Source of the DNA: Williamwhitmania taraxaci
GTDB lineage: Bacteria; Bacteroidota; Bacteroidia; Bacteroidales; Williamwhitmaniaceae
Assembly: GCF_900096565.1 (NCBI RefSeq)
Contig: NZ_FMYP01000003.1
Coordinates: 45,154 to 109,153, forward strand
Direction of reading: 5' to 3'
DNA: 64,000 nt
Shown: one piece after another, positions 42,740 through 51,553 of the stretch
Layout of the letters: every line of letters begins with the position of its first letter
Numbering within the stretch: position 1 is the stretch's first letter
Position numbers and translations under genes: made by a program
Notes under the pieces: model-generated
What the model was told of the DNA's origin: nothing
Databases searched by the model: none
Seen by the model: the letters and a program-made list of their open reading frames with translations, nothing else

Positions 42740-45358
42740 ATGAATTCAAAACAGGTTCGAACTGCCTTTTTGGAGTTTTTCCGAAGCAAACAACACGAAG
42801 TTGTGCCTTCCGCTCCTATGGTTGTGAAGAACGACCCTACCCTGATGTTTACCAATGCAGGGATGAACCAGTTTAAGGATATTTTTCTGAATATTTCAGC
42901 CCCAAAATACTCACGAGTAGCCAATTCACAGAAGTGTTTGCGTGTGTCGGGGAAGCACAACGACCTAGAGGAAGTAGGCCACGACACCTATCACCATACT
43001 ATGTTCGAAATGCTCGGCAACTGGTCGTTCGGCAACTATTTCAAGAAAGAGGCTATCAACTGGGCTTGGGAATTTTTGGTGGAAGAACTAAAACTTCCAA
43101 AGGAAAGACTCTACGCAACGGTTTTTGAAGGAAATGCAGAAGAGGGAATTGATCCCGATAGCGAAGCGCTCGCGTTGTGGAAGCAGTATCTTCCCGAAAA
43201 CAGAATTATCTGGGGAAACAAAAAAGATAACTTCTGGGAAATGGGCGATTCAGGTCCTTGTGGACCATGCAGCGAACTGCATATAGACCTTCGGTCCGAT
43301 GAACTCAGAGCTCTAATTCCAGGAGAAACGCTTGTAAACACAAGCGATCCACTCGTAATTGAGGTCTGGAACTTAGTATTTATACAGTTCAACAGAAAAG
43401 CCAACGGTGCCCTTGAACCACTGCCCGCAAAACATGTGGACACAGGAATGGGCTTCGAACGTCTGTGCATGGCAGTTCAAGGAAAACAAAGCAACTACGA
43501 CACTGACGTTTTCCAACCAATCATTCAAAAAATAGCATCCCTCTCGGGAAAGGTATATGGTAGCGATGCCAAAGCGGACATTGCCATGCGCGTTATTGCC
43601 GATCACCTAAGAGCCATATCCTTCGCCATTGCCGATGGACAACTACCCTCAAACGTTAAAGCAGGTTACGTTATTCGGCGTATTCTACGCCGAGCAGTAC
43701 GTTACGGATTCACCTTCTTAGGCTTCACAGAACCCTCGCTCTACAAGTTGGTTCAAACGCTGGTTGACCAAATGGGTGATGCTTACCCCGACCTAAAAAA
43801 GCAGCAGCAATTGGTTGAAAAGGTTATTGCAGAGGAAGAATCATCTTTCCTTCGAACACTAGACACGGGCATAAGGCTTCTTGACCAGCACATAGAAGTG
43901 GCTCGTAAAGATGGAAAGTTAGAGATTAGTGGTAGCAGTGCATTCGAACTTTACGACACCTTTGGATTTCCGCTCGATCTTACTGAGCTAATTCTTCGCG
44001 AAAAAGGCATGAGCGTTGATCGTGATGGTTTTAACAAAGCCATGGAAGTTCAAAAGGAAAGAAGTCGGGCTGCTGCAGTTACCGAAACCGACGACTGGGT
44101 GGAGGTTAAACCACTTACCACCGTTGAGTTTGTCGGATACGACAATATCGAATCGGAGGTAAATATTTGCCGTTACCGTACCGTGAAGGCAAAAAACAAG
44201 ACACTTTATCAACTGGTGTTTGACCGAACTCCATTTTATGCTGAATCGGGTGGACAAGTGGGCGATTCAGGATACATTGAAGCAGATGGAGAACGCATTG
44301 TAATTATTGACACTCAGAAGGAAAACAACCTTATTGTACACATTACTGAAACATTACCAAAAAATCCATCAGTCAGTTTTCACGCTGCCATAAACACTCA
44401 CCAGAGACAGCTTACTGCCAACAACCACTCAGCAACCCACTTGCTCCATGAAGCACTAAGAGAAACACTTGGAACACATGTAGAGCAAAAAGGATCGTTG
44501 GTTAACCCCGAAAATATTCGCTTCGACTTTGCCCATTTCCAAAAACTAAGTGAGGAGGATATTGCAAAAATAGAAGCGATTGTAAACAGAAAAATCAGGG
44601 AAAACCATGCACTCGTAGAAAGAAGAAACACTCCGATTGCCGAAGCTCAGAAACTTGGAGCAATGGCTCTGTTTGGTGAAAAGTATGGAGATAGTGTTCG
44701 TGTTATCCAATTTGGCACATCTGTTGAATTATGTGGAGGAACACACGTTTCTGCCTCTGGCAAGATCGGATTCTTTAAGATCACTTCGGAGGGAGCAATC
44801 TCTGCAGGTGTTCGACGTATAGAGGCCATAACTGCCGATAGAGCAGAGCAATTCATCAACGAATCCCTCAACGAAATAAAGGAAGCGAAAACCCTACTCA
44901 ACAACAACGGTCCTATTGCCCATGGAATTCAGAAGATGCTTGAAGAAAACAAGCGACTTACCAAAGAACTAGAAGGGTTGATGAAGGAGAAACTATCTAT
45001 AATAAAGGAGGCGTTGAAAGCGAAAGCGAAGGTATTAAACGGTGTTACGCTCATTGCCGAAACATTCGATCTTAGCCCCGATTCAATCAAGGATCTTGCC
45101 TACCAGCTAAAGGGAGAAATCGTCAACCTCGCGTTTGTGGCAGGAAGTATTGCAGGTGGAAAGCCATCGCTCACCATCATGCTCAGCGACTCTGTGATGA
45201 AAGAAAAAGGGCTGAATGCGTCAACCATAGTTAGAGAGGCAGCTAAGGAAATACAAGGTGGTGGCGGTGGCCAACCCTTCTTTGCTTCTGCCGGCGGAAA
45301 AAACATTGACGGTATCCAAGCAGCAATAGCCAAGGCAACTAGCCTGATTACACAATAA
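42740..45358 (+). CDS. alaS: Alanyl-tRNA synthetase
   Basis: An 872-residue class II synthetase that charges tRNA-Ala. The catalytic domain has [35 protein letters not shown] and [20 protein letters not shown] (motif 1/2 area), with [20 protein letters not shown]. The editing domain carries [19 protein letters not shown] and [17 protein letters not shown], the metal-binding H-x3-H and C-x3-H groups. The C-terminal oligomerisation domain ends [20 protein letters not shown]. Full family length. Divergent from the M23 pair and followed by a terminator. Confidence 0.98.
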   Translation: MNSKQVRTAFLEFFRSKQHEVVPSAPMVVKNDPTLMFTNAGMNQFKDIFLNISAPKYSRVANSQKCLRVSGKHNDLEEVGHDTYHHTMFEMLGNWSFGNYFKKEAINWAWEFLVEELKLPKERLYATVFEGNAEEGIDPDSEALALWKQYLPENRIIWGNKKDNFWEMGDSGPCGPCSELHIDLRSDELRALIPGETLVNTSDPLVIEVWNLVFIQFNRKANGALEPLPAKHVDTGMGFERLCMAVQGKQSNYDTDVFQPIIQKIASLSGKVYGSDAKADIAMRVIADHLRAISFAIADGQLPSNVKAGYVIRRILRRAVRYGFTFLGFTEPSLYKLVQTLVDQMGDAYPDLKKQQQLVEKVIAEEESSFLRTLDTGIRLLDQHIEVARKDGKLEISGSSAFELYDTFGFPLDLTELILREKGMSVDRDGFNKAMEVQKERSRAAAVTETDDWVEVKPLTTVEFVGYDNIESEVNICRYRTVKAKNKTLYQLVFDRTPFYAESGGQVGDSGYIEADGERIVIIDTQKENNLIVHITETLPKNPSVSFHAAINTHQRQLTANNHSATHLLHEALRETLGTHVEQKGSLVNPENIRFDFAHFQKLSEEDIAKIEAIVNRKIRENHALVERRNTPIAEAQKLGAMALFGEKYGDSVRVIQFGTSVELCGGTHVSASGKIGFFKITSEGAISAGVRRIEAITADRAEQFINESLNEIKEAKTLLNNNGPIAHGIQKMLEENKRLTKELEGLMKEKLSIIKEALKAKAKVLNGVTLIAETFDLSPDSIKDLAYQLKGEIVNLAFVAGSIAGGKPSLTIMLSDSVMKEKGLNASTIVREAAKEIQGGGGGQPFFASAGGKNIDGIQAAIAKATSLITQ

Positions 45359-45379
45359 ATTTATATCTTAAAAAACACG

Positions 45380-45405
45380 AAGGCGCTGATTTGTTTCAGC
45401 GCTTT
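45380..45405 (+). terminator. Terminator of alaS
   Basis: AAGGCGCTGA and TCAGCGCTTT (one G-T pair) form a 10-base stem 22 bases after the alaS stop, followed by CATTATTT. Confidence 0.65.
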
Positions 45406-45457
45406 CATTATTTCTAAAAAGGTTGTAAATTGGGACCTGAACCTAAAACAAATAAGC

Positions 45458-45952
45458 ATGGAACTTATTGAAAAAACAGAACCAAAATATGCAGGATTCT
45501 GGCTTCGATTTGTAGCGAATATAATTGACCAACTATTGCTACAGACAGTTATTGTAATATTTACTTTGCCACTAATTTTCGGCATGGTGACAGGAATTAT
45601 TACGGCCTCAAAGGAGCAAGGCGACGCGTCAAAGGCAATTGCCATTATTAGCGTTGTAATGGGCTTTGTCGCGCTACTGTTTGCCGTATCGTTAATTGTT
45701 GGATGGCTTTACTACGCCATAATGGAGTCGTCGAAACAACAAGGTACGCTTGGGAAAATGGCCTTGGGAATAAAGGTTACCGATATAGAGGGAAACAAGA
45801 TTACGTTTACTCGGGCTACCGGTCGCTATTTTGGAAAAATCATTTCGAACATGACAATTTACATCGGCTATATCATGGCTGGGTTTACGGTAAAAAAGCA
45901 AGCCTTGCACGACATCATTGCTGACTGCCTCGTCATAAAAAAAGACAACTAA
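45458..45952 (+). CDS. RDD family membrane protein
   Basis: A 164-residue protein with the RDD signature YAGFWLRFVANIIDQLLLQT (R and two acidic residues at the start of the first membrane helix). Two further membrane segments (VVMGFVALLFAVSLIVGWLY, and a weaker one near 120-140) and KMALGIKVTDIEGNKITFTR, a typical RDD strand, follow. The end KKQALHDIIADCLVIKK is conserved too. RDD proteins have no single role; some act in sodium/proton balance. It seems to be monocistronic between two terminators. Confidence 0.88.
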   Translation: MELIEKTEPKYAGFWLRFVANIIDQLLLQTVIVIFTLPLIFGMVTGIITASKEQGDASKAIAIISVVMGFVALLFAVSLIVGWLYYAIMESSKQQGTLGKMALGIKVTDIEGNKITFTRATGRYFGKIISNMTIYIGYIMAGFTVKKQALHDIIADCLVIKKDN

Positions 45953-45958
45953 CCATAA

Positions 45959-45985
45959 AAAACGCCGAAGCAATCTTCGGCGTTT
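45959..45985. terminator. Bidirectional terminator
   Basis: AAACGCCGAAG and CTTCGGCGTTT form an 11-base stem with a CAAT loop between the convergent RDD and ChaN-like genes. Confidence 0.88.
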
Positions 45986-46010
45986 CGCTTTTTGATTGAT
46001 AAATCCGCGC

Positions 46011-46880
46011 TTAATAGGTTTTTGTTATTCGACTATTGACAACAATCGTAAAATCGGCGTGTCCTTCATTTTCATCATCCAACGTTTCCAGCTGATCTTG
46101 CTCCACTGTAGTAATAACAAGAATTTTCAACTTGGGCATTTTCCGGTGAACTAAATCCACAATTCCTTCATGATTATCGGAATGATAGCTTCCATTGAAA
46201 TGCAAAAAAGCGCCCTCTTTAGGAAAGTTTAGCATAATAAAATGAGCCATTGTGGCGTCTTTTGCCGCTTGGGCATCCACTATATACGCAGGTCCATGAC
46301 CACCGGAAGCCATCGCCATGCTTTGCATCGACTTGTAGCAGGACAAACTGGTATCGTAAAGAATGGGAAGAGGGGCAAAATACCTTTTTGCATCAGCCGA
46401 GAACGAGTTCAGAATAAACAATCCATCCTTACCTACGGCTGCGGCATACCGTCTAGGTATATTGGTAGCCACAAAACGCAATTTATTCGCCAGCGCAAAT
46501 TCCACGAGCGGCTTATAATCGGTTTTATAGTTGGGCCAAAACCGTCCGTCCGCTTCAAACTTCTGGATAGGTATTCGTTTCTCGAGTAGTTCATCTAGCA
46601 AAAGTTGGTTGTCGGCCTCAAACATTTCAGCACCAAGAACCAAATTACTACTAAAGCGCTTCTGCATAGATACGGCAAGTTCCAATTCCAGCCAATGAGC
46701 AATTGCGCTGTTATGGAGTTCACCAAAAAACACTACATCAGAATTATTGGCCTGTTCGGCCAGTATTTCGAAAGACACAATACTAGCCTTGGAGTTAAAT
46801 ATTCTATAGGGCACAACCTCCTGTGCCTGAATAACAATCGCCAATAATGAAAGAATAAGCGAAGCAACCATTTTCTTCAT
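46011..46880 (-). CDS. ChaN-like haem-binding uptake protein
   Basis: A 289-residue exported protein. ATG 46880 is chosen because a signal peptide follows directly (KKMVASLILSLLAIVIQAQE); the longer frame overlaps the symporter gene. The ChaN-type region starts VVFFGELHNSAIAHWLELEL and continues VLGAEMFEADNQLLLDELL, then ATNIPRRYAAAVGKDGL and HGPAYIVDAQAAKDATMAHF, with FLHFNGSYHSDNHEGIVDLV. ChaN-family proteins bind haem or act as erythromycin-esterase-like hydrolases; metal or haem binding here is inferred. Unlike many homologs it lacks a lipobox. It follows the symporter gene after 16 bases. Confidence 0.78.
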   Translation of the reverse strand: MKKMVASLILSLLAIVIQAQEVVPYRIFNSKASIVSFEILAEQANNSDVVFFGELHNSAIAHWLELELAVSMQKRFSSNLVLGAEMFEADNQLLLDELLEKRIPIQKFEADGRFWPNYKTDYKPLVEFALANKLRFVATNIPRRYAAAVGKDGLFILNSFSADAKRYFAPLPILYDTSLSCYKSMQSMAMASGGHGPAYIVDAQAAKDATMAHFIMLNFPKEGAFLHFNGSYHSDNHEGIVDLVHRKMPKLKILVITTVEQDQLETLDDENEGHADFTIVVNSRITKTY

Positions 46881-46896
46881 AAGGACACGTTTTAAT

Positions 46897-48336
46897 TTAC
46901 TTGTTAGATACTTTAAGACCAATCCCTGTTAACCAAATCAAGACAAAAGTAACGACACCATTGTATATCAACAATTCGAATCCGATAGCAAACAAGTATG
47001 TAGCACCAAAACAGAGTATGGGCGCAAGCACCGCCGCCACGGGAACGAGGTAGTCCCTCACCCTTCGTTTGGTCAACACCCCAAATGCGTATAGGCCCAA
47101 CAGAGGTCCATAGGTATAACCCGCAACGGTGTAAATTGCCTTTATCACCGCCTCATTGTTAATGGCCTTAAAGAGCAGAATTATGGCAATGAGTAGGAGC
47201 GACATCCCGAGGTGAACCATTGTCCGAATGCGCTTCAGTCTAGTTTCGTCATACTTGCCGGCTCCTAAAATATCGACAGTAAAAGATGTAGTTAGGGCTG
47301 TTAGCGCAGAATCGGCACTGGAGTATGCCGCAGCAATTACCCCTACTACAAAGGTTACCCCAAGAGTCGCGTGCAGATACCCCCCGGTGGCAATGAGCGG
47401 GAATAGTTTATCGGTTTTAGCCGGGATATCGAGTCCTATCCTTTGGGCATAAAGAACCAAGAGCACGCCCATCGACATAAATATGAGATTGATTGGAACA
47501 AACATTAAGCTGTACCAATACATGTTTTTTTTGGCATCGGACAAACTCCTACAGCTAAGATTCTTTTGCATTTGATCCTGATCAAGTCCTGTCATGACAA
47601 TAGGAATAAAAACTCCTGCTAGAAATTGTTTCCAGAAGTAGAGTTTACTCATGGGATCGTCGAAGAACCAAACTCTAGAATACTTGCTGTTGTGGACTGC
47701 ATCTACCATTTGTCCAAAGGAGAAACCCATGGCGTTTGACACCAACACTAAACATAGCACAACTGCGGTGAGCATTGCAAAAGTTTGAACCAGATCGGTC
47801 CAAATAATAGTCTTAACCCCGCCCTTATAAGTGTAGAGATAGATCAGTCCAATTGTTACTGAAACAGAAACCCAGAAAGGAACACCAACCTTATCGAAAA
47901 TGACTGTTTGAAGGACGATTGCCACAATATACAATCGAAATGCAGAACCTATCGATCGACTAAGCAGGAAGAAGAGCGCACCCGTTTTATAGGAAAAAAA
48001 ACCAAATCTTGATTCGAGGTAGGAGTATATTGAAGTGAGATTTAATCGATAGTAGAGCGGCAGCAGCACATTGGCAACCACCAAATAACCAACGAGAAAA
48101 CCCAAAACCATTTGCAAATAGGAGAACTGTTCAGTGTAAACAGCCCCAGGCACCGAAATGAAGGTAACCCCGGAAATGGAAGTTCCGATCATCCCAATGG
48201 CGATAATATACCAAGGAGATTTTCGCGTCCCACCAAAAAAACTCTTACTATCGACCTTTCGAGTGGTTAGGTAGGAGATTCCGACAAGAACAACAAAATA
48301 AAAAACTATAATAAAGCTAACCAACAGAGGCGACAT
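46897..48336 (-). CDS. Sodium:solute symporter (SSS family)
   Basis: A 479-residue inner-membrane transporter. I start at 48336 (MSPLLVSFIIVFYFVVLVGI); an upstream extension is hydrophilic and not conserved in type. About thirteen membrane segments are visible. SSS features are SKSFFGGTRKSPWYIIAIGM with GTSISGVTFISVPG (sodium site region), GLDQDQMQKNLSCRSLSDAK and AAAYSSADSALTALTTSFTV (second sodium site). The substrate may be a sugar, amino acid or sialic acid and cannot be told from sequence. It is co-transcribed with the ChaN-like gene. Confidence 0.9.
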   Translation of the reverse strand: MSPLLVSFIIVFYFVVLVGISYLTTRKVDSKSFFGGTRKSPWYIIAIGMIGTSISGVTFISVPGAVYTEQFSYLQMVLGFLVGYLVVANVLLPLYYRLNLTSIYSYLESRFGFFSYKTGALFFLLSRSIGSAFRLYIVAIVLQTVIFDKVGVPFWVSVSVTIGLIYLYTYKGGVKTIIWTDLVQTFAMLTAVVLCLVLVSNAMGFSFGQMVDAVHNSKYSRVWFFDDPMSKLYFWKQFLAGVFIPIVMTGLDQDQMQKNLSCRSLSDAKKNMYWYSLMFVPINLIFMSMGVLLVLYAQRIGLDIPAKTDKLFPLIATGGYLHATLGVTFVVGVIAAAYSSADSALTALTTSFTVDILGAGKYDETRLKRIRTMVHLGMSLLLIAIILLFKAINNEAVIKAIYTVAGYTYGPLLGLYAFGVLTKRRVRDYLVPVAAVLAPILCFGATYLFAIGFELLIYNGVVTFVLIWLTGIGLKVSNK

Positions 48337-48609
48337 AGAAATACTTTTTTTAACAAAGAAAACATATTTACCCAAAACACCCAACTTGGATTTAAAACAA
48401 ACCTCATGAGTATTCATTATACCGATGATCAAAGAACACCTCAGGAAATTCGAATACCTTTTCTTACCCGATTATTCAACCATTATTGATAAATTTGCAG
48501 CGGTAAAACAACGGGATGAGACATAGCGGGTGATGTATCATCGTCGGAAGAAGCAAAAAAAAGAATAGTAAGCAACCGTAATTTCAGCAATATACTAATA
48601 CCTTTTCAT

Positions 48610-49239
48610 GTGAATCTCATCAACTTTCCATCCAAACATCTTGAAAATGCTGTAGAGGAATTATCAAAACTCCCTGGTGTTGGAAAAAAAACCGCTTTGC
48701 GATTAGCACTCCACCTTCTTAAGCAACCGCAGGAAGATGTAGAACGGTTTGGCCGCTCAGTAATTGAAATGCGCACCCAAACCCAATACTGCTCCTTGTG
48801 CCACAATATTTCCGATTCAGAGACCTGTAGCATTTGCGCATCGCCGCGCCGCGATCATAGTTTGGTGTGCGTAGTAGAATCAGTACGTGATGTCATGAGC
48901 ATAGAAAACACAGGGAGTTTCAGCGGAGTATACCATGTCCTTGGAGGTATTATCTCGCCGATGGAAGGCGTAGGCCCATCCGATTTAAAGATTGATTCAT
49001 TGGTCAACAAAATTGCGAGCGGAACCGTAAAAGAGATAATTTTAGCACTTAGCACTACGATGGAAGGAGAAACAACTAATTTTTATATCTTTAGAAAAAT
49101 TAGAAACCACTCGGTAACGGTTACAACTATTGCCCGAGGAATTGGCTTTGGAGACGAGTTGGAGTACACCGATGAGGTTACCCTGAGCCGCTCCATAAAA
49201 AACAGGATACTTTTTGACGCAGGGACAAATACGCTATAG
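48610..49239 (+). CDS. recR: Recombination protein RecR
   Basis: A 209-residue DNA repair protein that loads RecA with RecF/RecO. The gene starts with GTG at 48610 ([18 protein letters not shown]); an overlapping ATG two bases earlier is followed immediately by TGA. The helix-hairpin-helix is [20 protein letters not shown], the zinc finger [20 protein letters not shown] and the Toprim domain begins [15 protein letters not shown], with [19 protein letters not shown] and GEGETT-like [13 protein letters not shown]. Complete length. The TPR protein gene follows after 19 bases. Confidence 0.96.
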   Translation: MNLINFPSKHLENAVEELSKLPGVGKKTALRLALHLLKQPQEDVERFGRSVIEMRTQTQYCSLCHNISDSETCSICASPRRDHSLVCVVESVRDVMSIENTGSFSGVYHVLGGIISPMEGVGPSDLKIDSLVNKIASGTVKEIILALSTTMEGETTNFYIFRKIRNHSVTVTTIARGIGFGDELEYTDEVTLSRSIKNRILFDAGTNTL

Positions 49240-49258
49240 TCCCAGAAATGATTTGAAC

Positions 49259-49987
49259 ATGAAAAACGTTTTTTTTATATTCCTTCTACTTTCTAGCCTG
49301 GTAGGAACATCCTATGGGCAAGACTACGAATCGGCGCTAAAAACCGGTTTTGAAAAAATCGATAAAAAAGATTTTAAGGGAGCCATCGAGGACTTTAAAA
49401 TTGCACTAAAATCGAAACCAGGCGATTTAGATGCCACCTACGGACTAATTGCGAGCAACCTCTTTTCCGACAACATAAAGGAGGCTCAAAGTTTGCTTTC
49501 CAGCGCGTTAGTCGGAAACCCTAACTATGCAGGTTTTTTGCTGGCGCAAGCAATCATCAGCATTAAGAAAAACGAACTTGACAATGCCATCTCCTTTCTA
49601 GATAAGGCTGCCGAGCAAAACAATAAAACATTCGAGGAACAAATAATACTCAACCGAGGTTCCCTGAAAGTTAAAAGGGAAGATTATGAAGGAGCCCTTG
49701 CCGACTTTAACAAACTTCTTGCGATAAACCCTAGCAACGGTGGTGCCTATAGCAATATCGGAATTCTCTACTATAAGCAAGAGAAGTATAAAGAGGCAAT
49801 AACCAGTTTCGACCAAGCCCTTGAAATAGATCCATCAAACACCATTGCACTCTACAATAGAGGTATGTGCTACTACAAACAAGATATTAAACCGGAAGCT
49901 TGCCTAGATTTTCATCACTCCTGCCGCCTAAACAATACAAATGCGTGCAAGATGATCATTACTTATTGCACAAAACAGGTTAAGTAA
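49259..49987 (+). CDS. Exported tetratricopeptide repeat protein
   Basis: A 242-residue protein. ATG 49259 opens a signal peptide (KNVFFIFLLLSSLVGTSYG); the frame to 49214 lies inside recR. At least five TPR units follow, e.g. AIEDFKIALKSKPGDLDATY, ALADFNKLLAINPSNGGAYS and AITSFDQALEIDPSNTIALY, ending with a Cys-rich tail (KPEACLDFHHSCRLNNTNAC). It is likely a periplasmic or outer-membrane-associated scaffold; the partner is not known. It lies 19 bases after recR and ends at a terminator. Confidence 0.82.
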   Translation: MKNVFFIFLLLSSLVGTSYGQDYESALKTGFEKIDKKDFKGAIEDFKIALKSKPGDLDATYGLIASNLFSDNIKEAQSLLSSALVGNPNYAGFLLAQAIISIKKNELDNAISFLDKAAEQNNKTFEEQIILNRGSLKVKREDYEGALADFNKLLAINPSNGGAYSNIGILYYKQEKYKEAITSFDQALEIDPSNTIALYNRGMCYYKQDIKPEACLDFHHSCRLNNTNACKMIITYCTKQVK

Positions 49988-50008
49988 CGAACCCATTCCA
50001 ATACATTT

Positions 50009-50037
50009 AAAAGCATTGCCTCCAAGGTAATGCTTTT
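50009..50037 (+). terminator. Terminator of the recR-TPR operon
   Basis: AAAAGCATTGCCT and AGGTAATGCTTTT form a 13-base stem (one G-T pair) around a 3-base loop, followed by TT and CATTT. Confidence 0.8.
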
Positions 50038-50277
50038 TTCATTTAGGTATTACTAAAGACATCTATTCCAATTTATAAGCCAGCAGATTACTACAAAAAC
50101 CGACACCCAAACGCGAATATGTTTTGAAACACTTTCACTAAAAATGAAATAAAAGTAAAATATTTGGTAATAAAAATAACAATTTGCAACTTCGAACCGT
50201 AATAACTATCAATTATGGAAGTCAAATAGTGATTTTCTTTGACAATTCGAAAGCAAACCATCATAAAAAGAACAATC

Positions 50278-51483
50278 ATGATAAGCGATTTAAACAAGAT
50301 TTGGTCGGACAGTGGTAAGGAAATGAAGAAATCTGCAATTAGAGAATTGCTGAAACTTACACAACGACCTGACATCCTTTCTTTTGCAGGTGGGCTTCCT
50401 GCTCCAGAAACATTCCCAATAGAGCAGCTAAAAGAGATTACTGCTGAAGTTTATGATAACGAGGGAGCACAAGCACTTCAGTATGGAGCAACCGAAGGAG
50501 ACGGAAAACTTCGCAAAATATTGGTTGAGAGATACAAGAACCAAGGCCTTAATATTAGTATTGACAACCTAATTATACTAACATCATCCCAACAAGGTCT
50601 CGATTTAGTTCCAAAGATATTTATAAATCGAGGTGACAAAATCATTTGCGGGCTTCCCTCCTACCTTGGCGCTTTGCAATCGTTCCATAATTATGGTGCA
50701 CAAATGGTAGGCATCAGTTTAGACGAGCATGGTATGCGCAGCGACTTGCTCGGTCAAAAATTGGAAGAGATGAAGCAGAATGGCGAAAAGCCAAAGTTTG
50801 TTTACATCATCCCCGATTTCCAAAATCCAGCCGGCATTACGATGCCCGAATGGCGTAGAAAAGAGATCATTGTTCTCTGTCAAAAATATGATGTATTAAT
50901 ATTAGAAGACAGCCCATACCGCGAAATCCGCTTCGAAGGTGCGCCTCAAAAAACCATCTTCGAACTCGATAATGCCAATAATGTCATATTGCTAGGAACG
51001 TTCTCAAAGATATTTGTTCCAGGGTTCCGTATTGGTTGGGTAATTGCCAACGAAGCGATTATAGACAAGATCGTTATGGCGAAGCAGGCAACAGACCTCT
51101 GCACACCACCTTTCCTACAAAAGATTTCCGCCAACTACCTTGAGAAGGGCTACTTTGATCAGAATCTTGGTAACATCATCTCCATTTACCGCAAAAAGCG
51201 CGATGCCATGCTTTCGGCACTGAGCGAGTATATGCCCGAGGGAGTGAGCTGGACCAAACCAGAGGGAGGACTATTCCTGTTTATCACACTTCCGAGCCAT
51301 ATGGATGCTGAAAAACTTTTTGAGATTGCCATTAAAGAGAATGTTGCGTTTGTTCTTGGAAGCGTATTCCATTGCGATGGTAGTGGAAGAAACACCCTTC
51401 GTATGAACTTCTCCTACATGAGCGAGGAGCAGAACAAGGAAGGCGTCCGTCGATTAGCCAATGCGGTTAAAAAACTTATGTAA
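50278..51483 (+). CDS. PLP-dependent aminotransferase, class I/II (2-aminoadipate transaminase-like)
   Basis: A 401-residue fold-type I aminotransferase. I use ATG 50278 (MISDLNKIWSDSGKEM) since the frame to 50239 adds 13 basic residues without support. Marks: ILSFAGGLPAPETFP at the start, LQYGATEGDGKLRKILVERY, YIIPDFQNPAGITMPEWRRK and the PLP lysine K244 in LGTFSKIFVPGFRIGWV. This pattern is that of LysN/KynAT-II-like enzymes, which act on 2-aminoadipate, aromatic or branched amino acids. It lacks the MocR DNA-binding domain. Monocistronic, with its own terminator. Confidence 0.9.
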   Translation: MISDLNKIWSDSGKEMKKSAIRELLKLTQRPDILSFAGGLPAPETFPIEQLKEITAEVYDNEGAQALQYGATEGDGKLRKILVERYKNQGLNISIDNLIILTSSQQGLDLVPKIFINRGDKIICGLPSYLGALQSFHNYGAQMVGISLDEHGMRSDLLGQKLEEMKQNGEKPKFVYIIPDFQNPAGITMPEWRRKEIIVLCQKYDVLILEDSPYREIRFEGAPQKTIFELDNANNVILLGTFSKIFVPGFRIGWVIANEAIIDKIVMAKQATDLCTPPFLQKISANYLEKGYFDQNLGNIISIYRKKRDAMLSALSEYMPEGVSWTKPEGGLFLFITLPSHMDAEKLFEIAIKENVAFVLGSVFHCDGSGRNTLRMNFSYMSEEQNKEGVRRLANAVKKLM

Positions 51484-51506
51484 TAATTCAACACAACGAT
51501 AAAGGA

Positions 51507-51541
51507 AACTACCCGACCGATTAGGTTGGGTAGTTTTTTTT
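51507..51541 (+). terminator. Terminator of the aminotransferase gene
   Basis: AACTACCCGACC and GGTTGGGTAGTT (one G-T pair) form a 12-base stem with a GATTA loop, followed by a run of T. Confidence 0.88.
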
Positions 51542-51553
51542 TACATTTACGGC

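Noticed and set aside
48608..48613. ATG start for recR at 48608
   Set aside because: It is followed directly by TGA. The conserved RecR N-terminus begins from the overlapping GTG at 48610.
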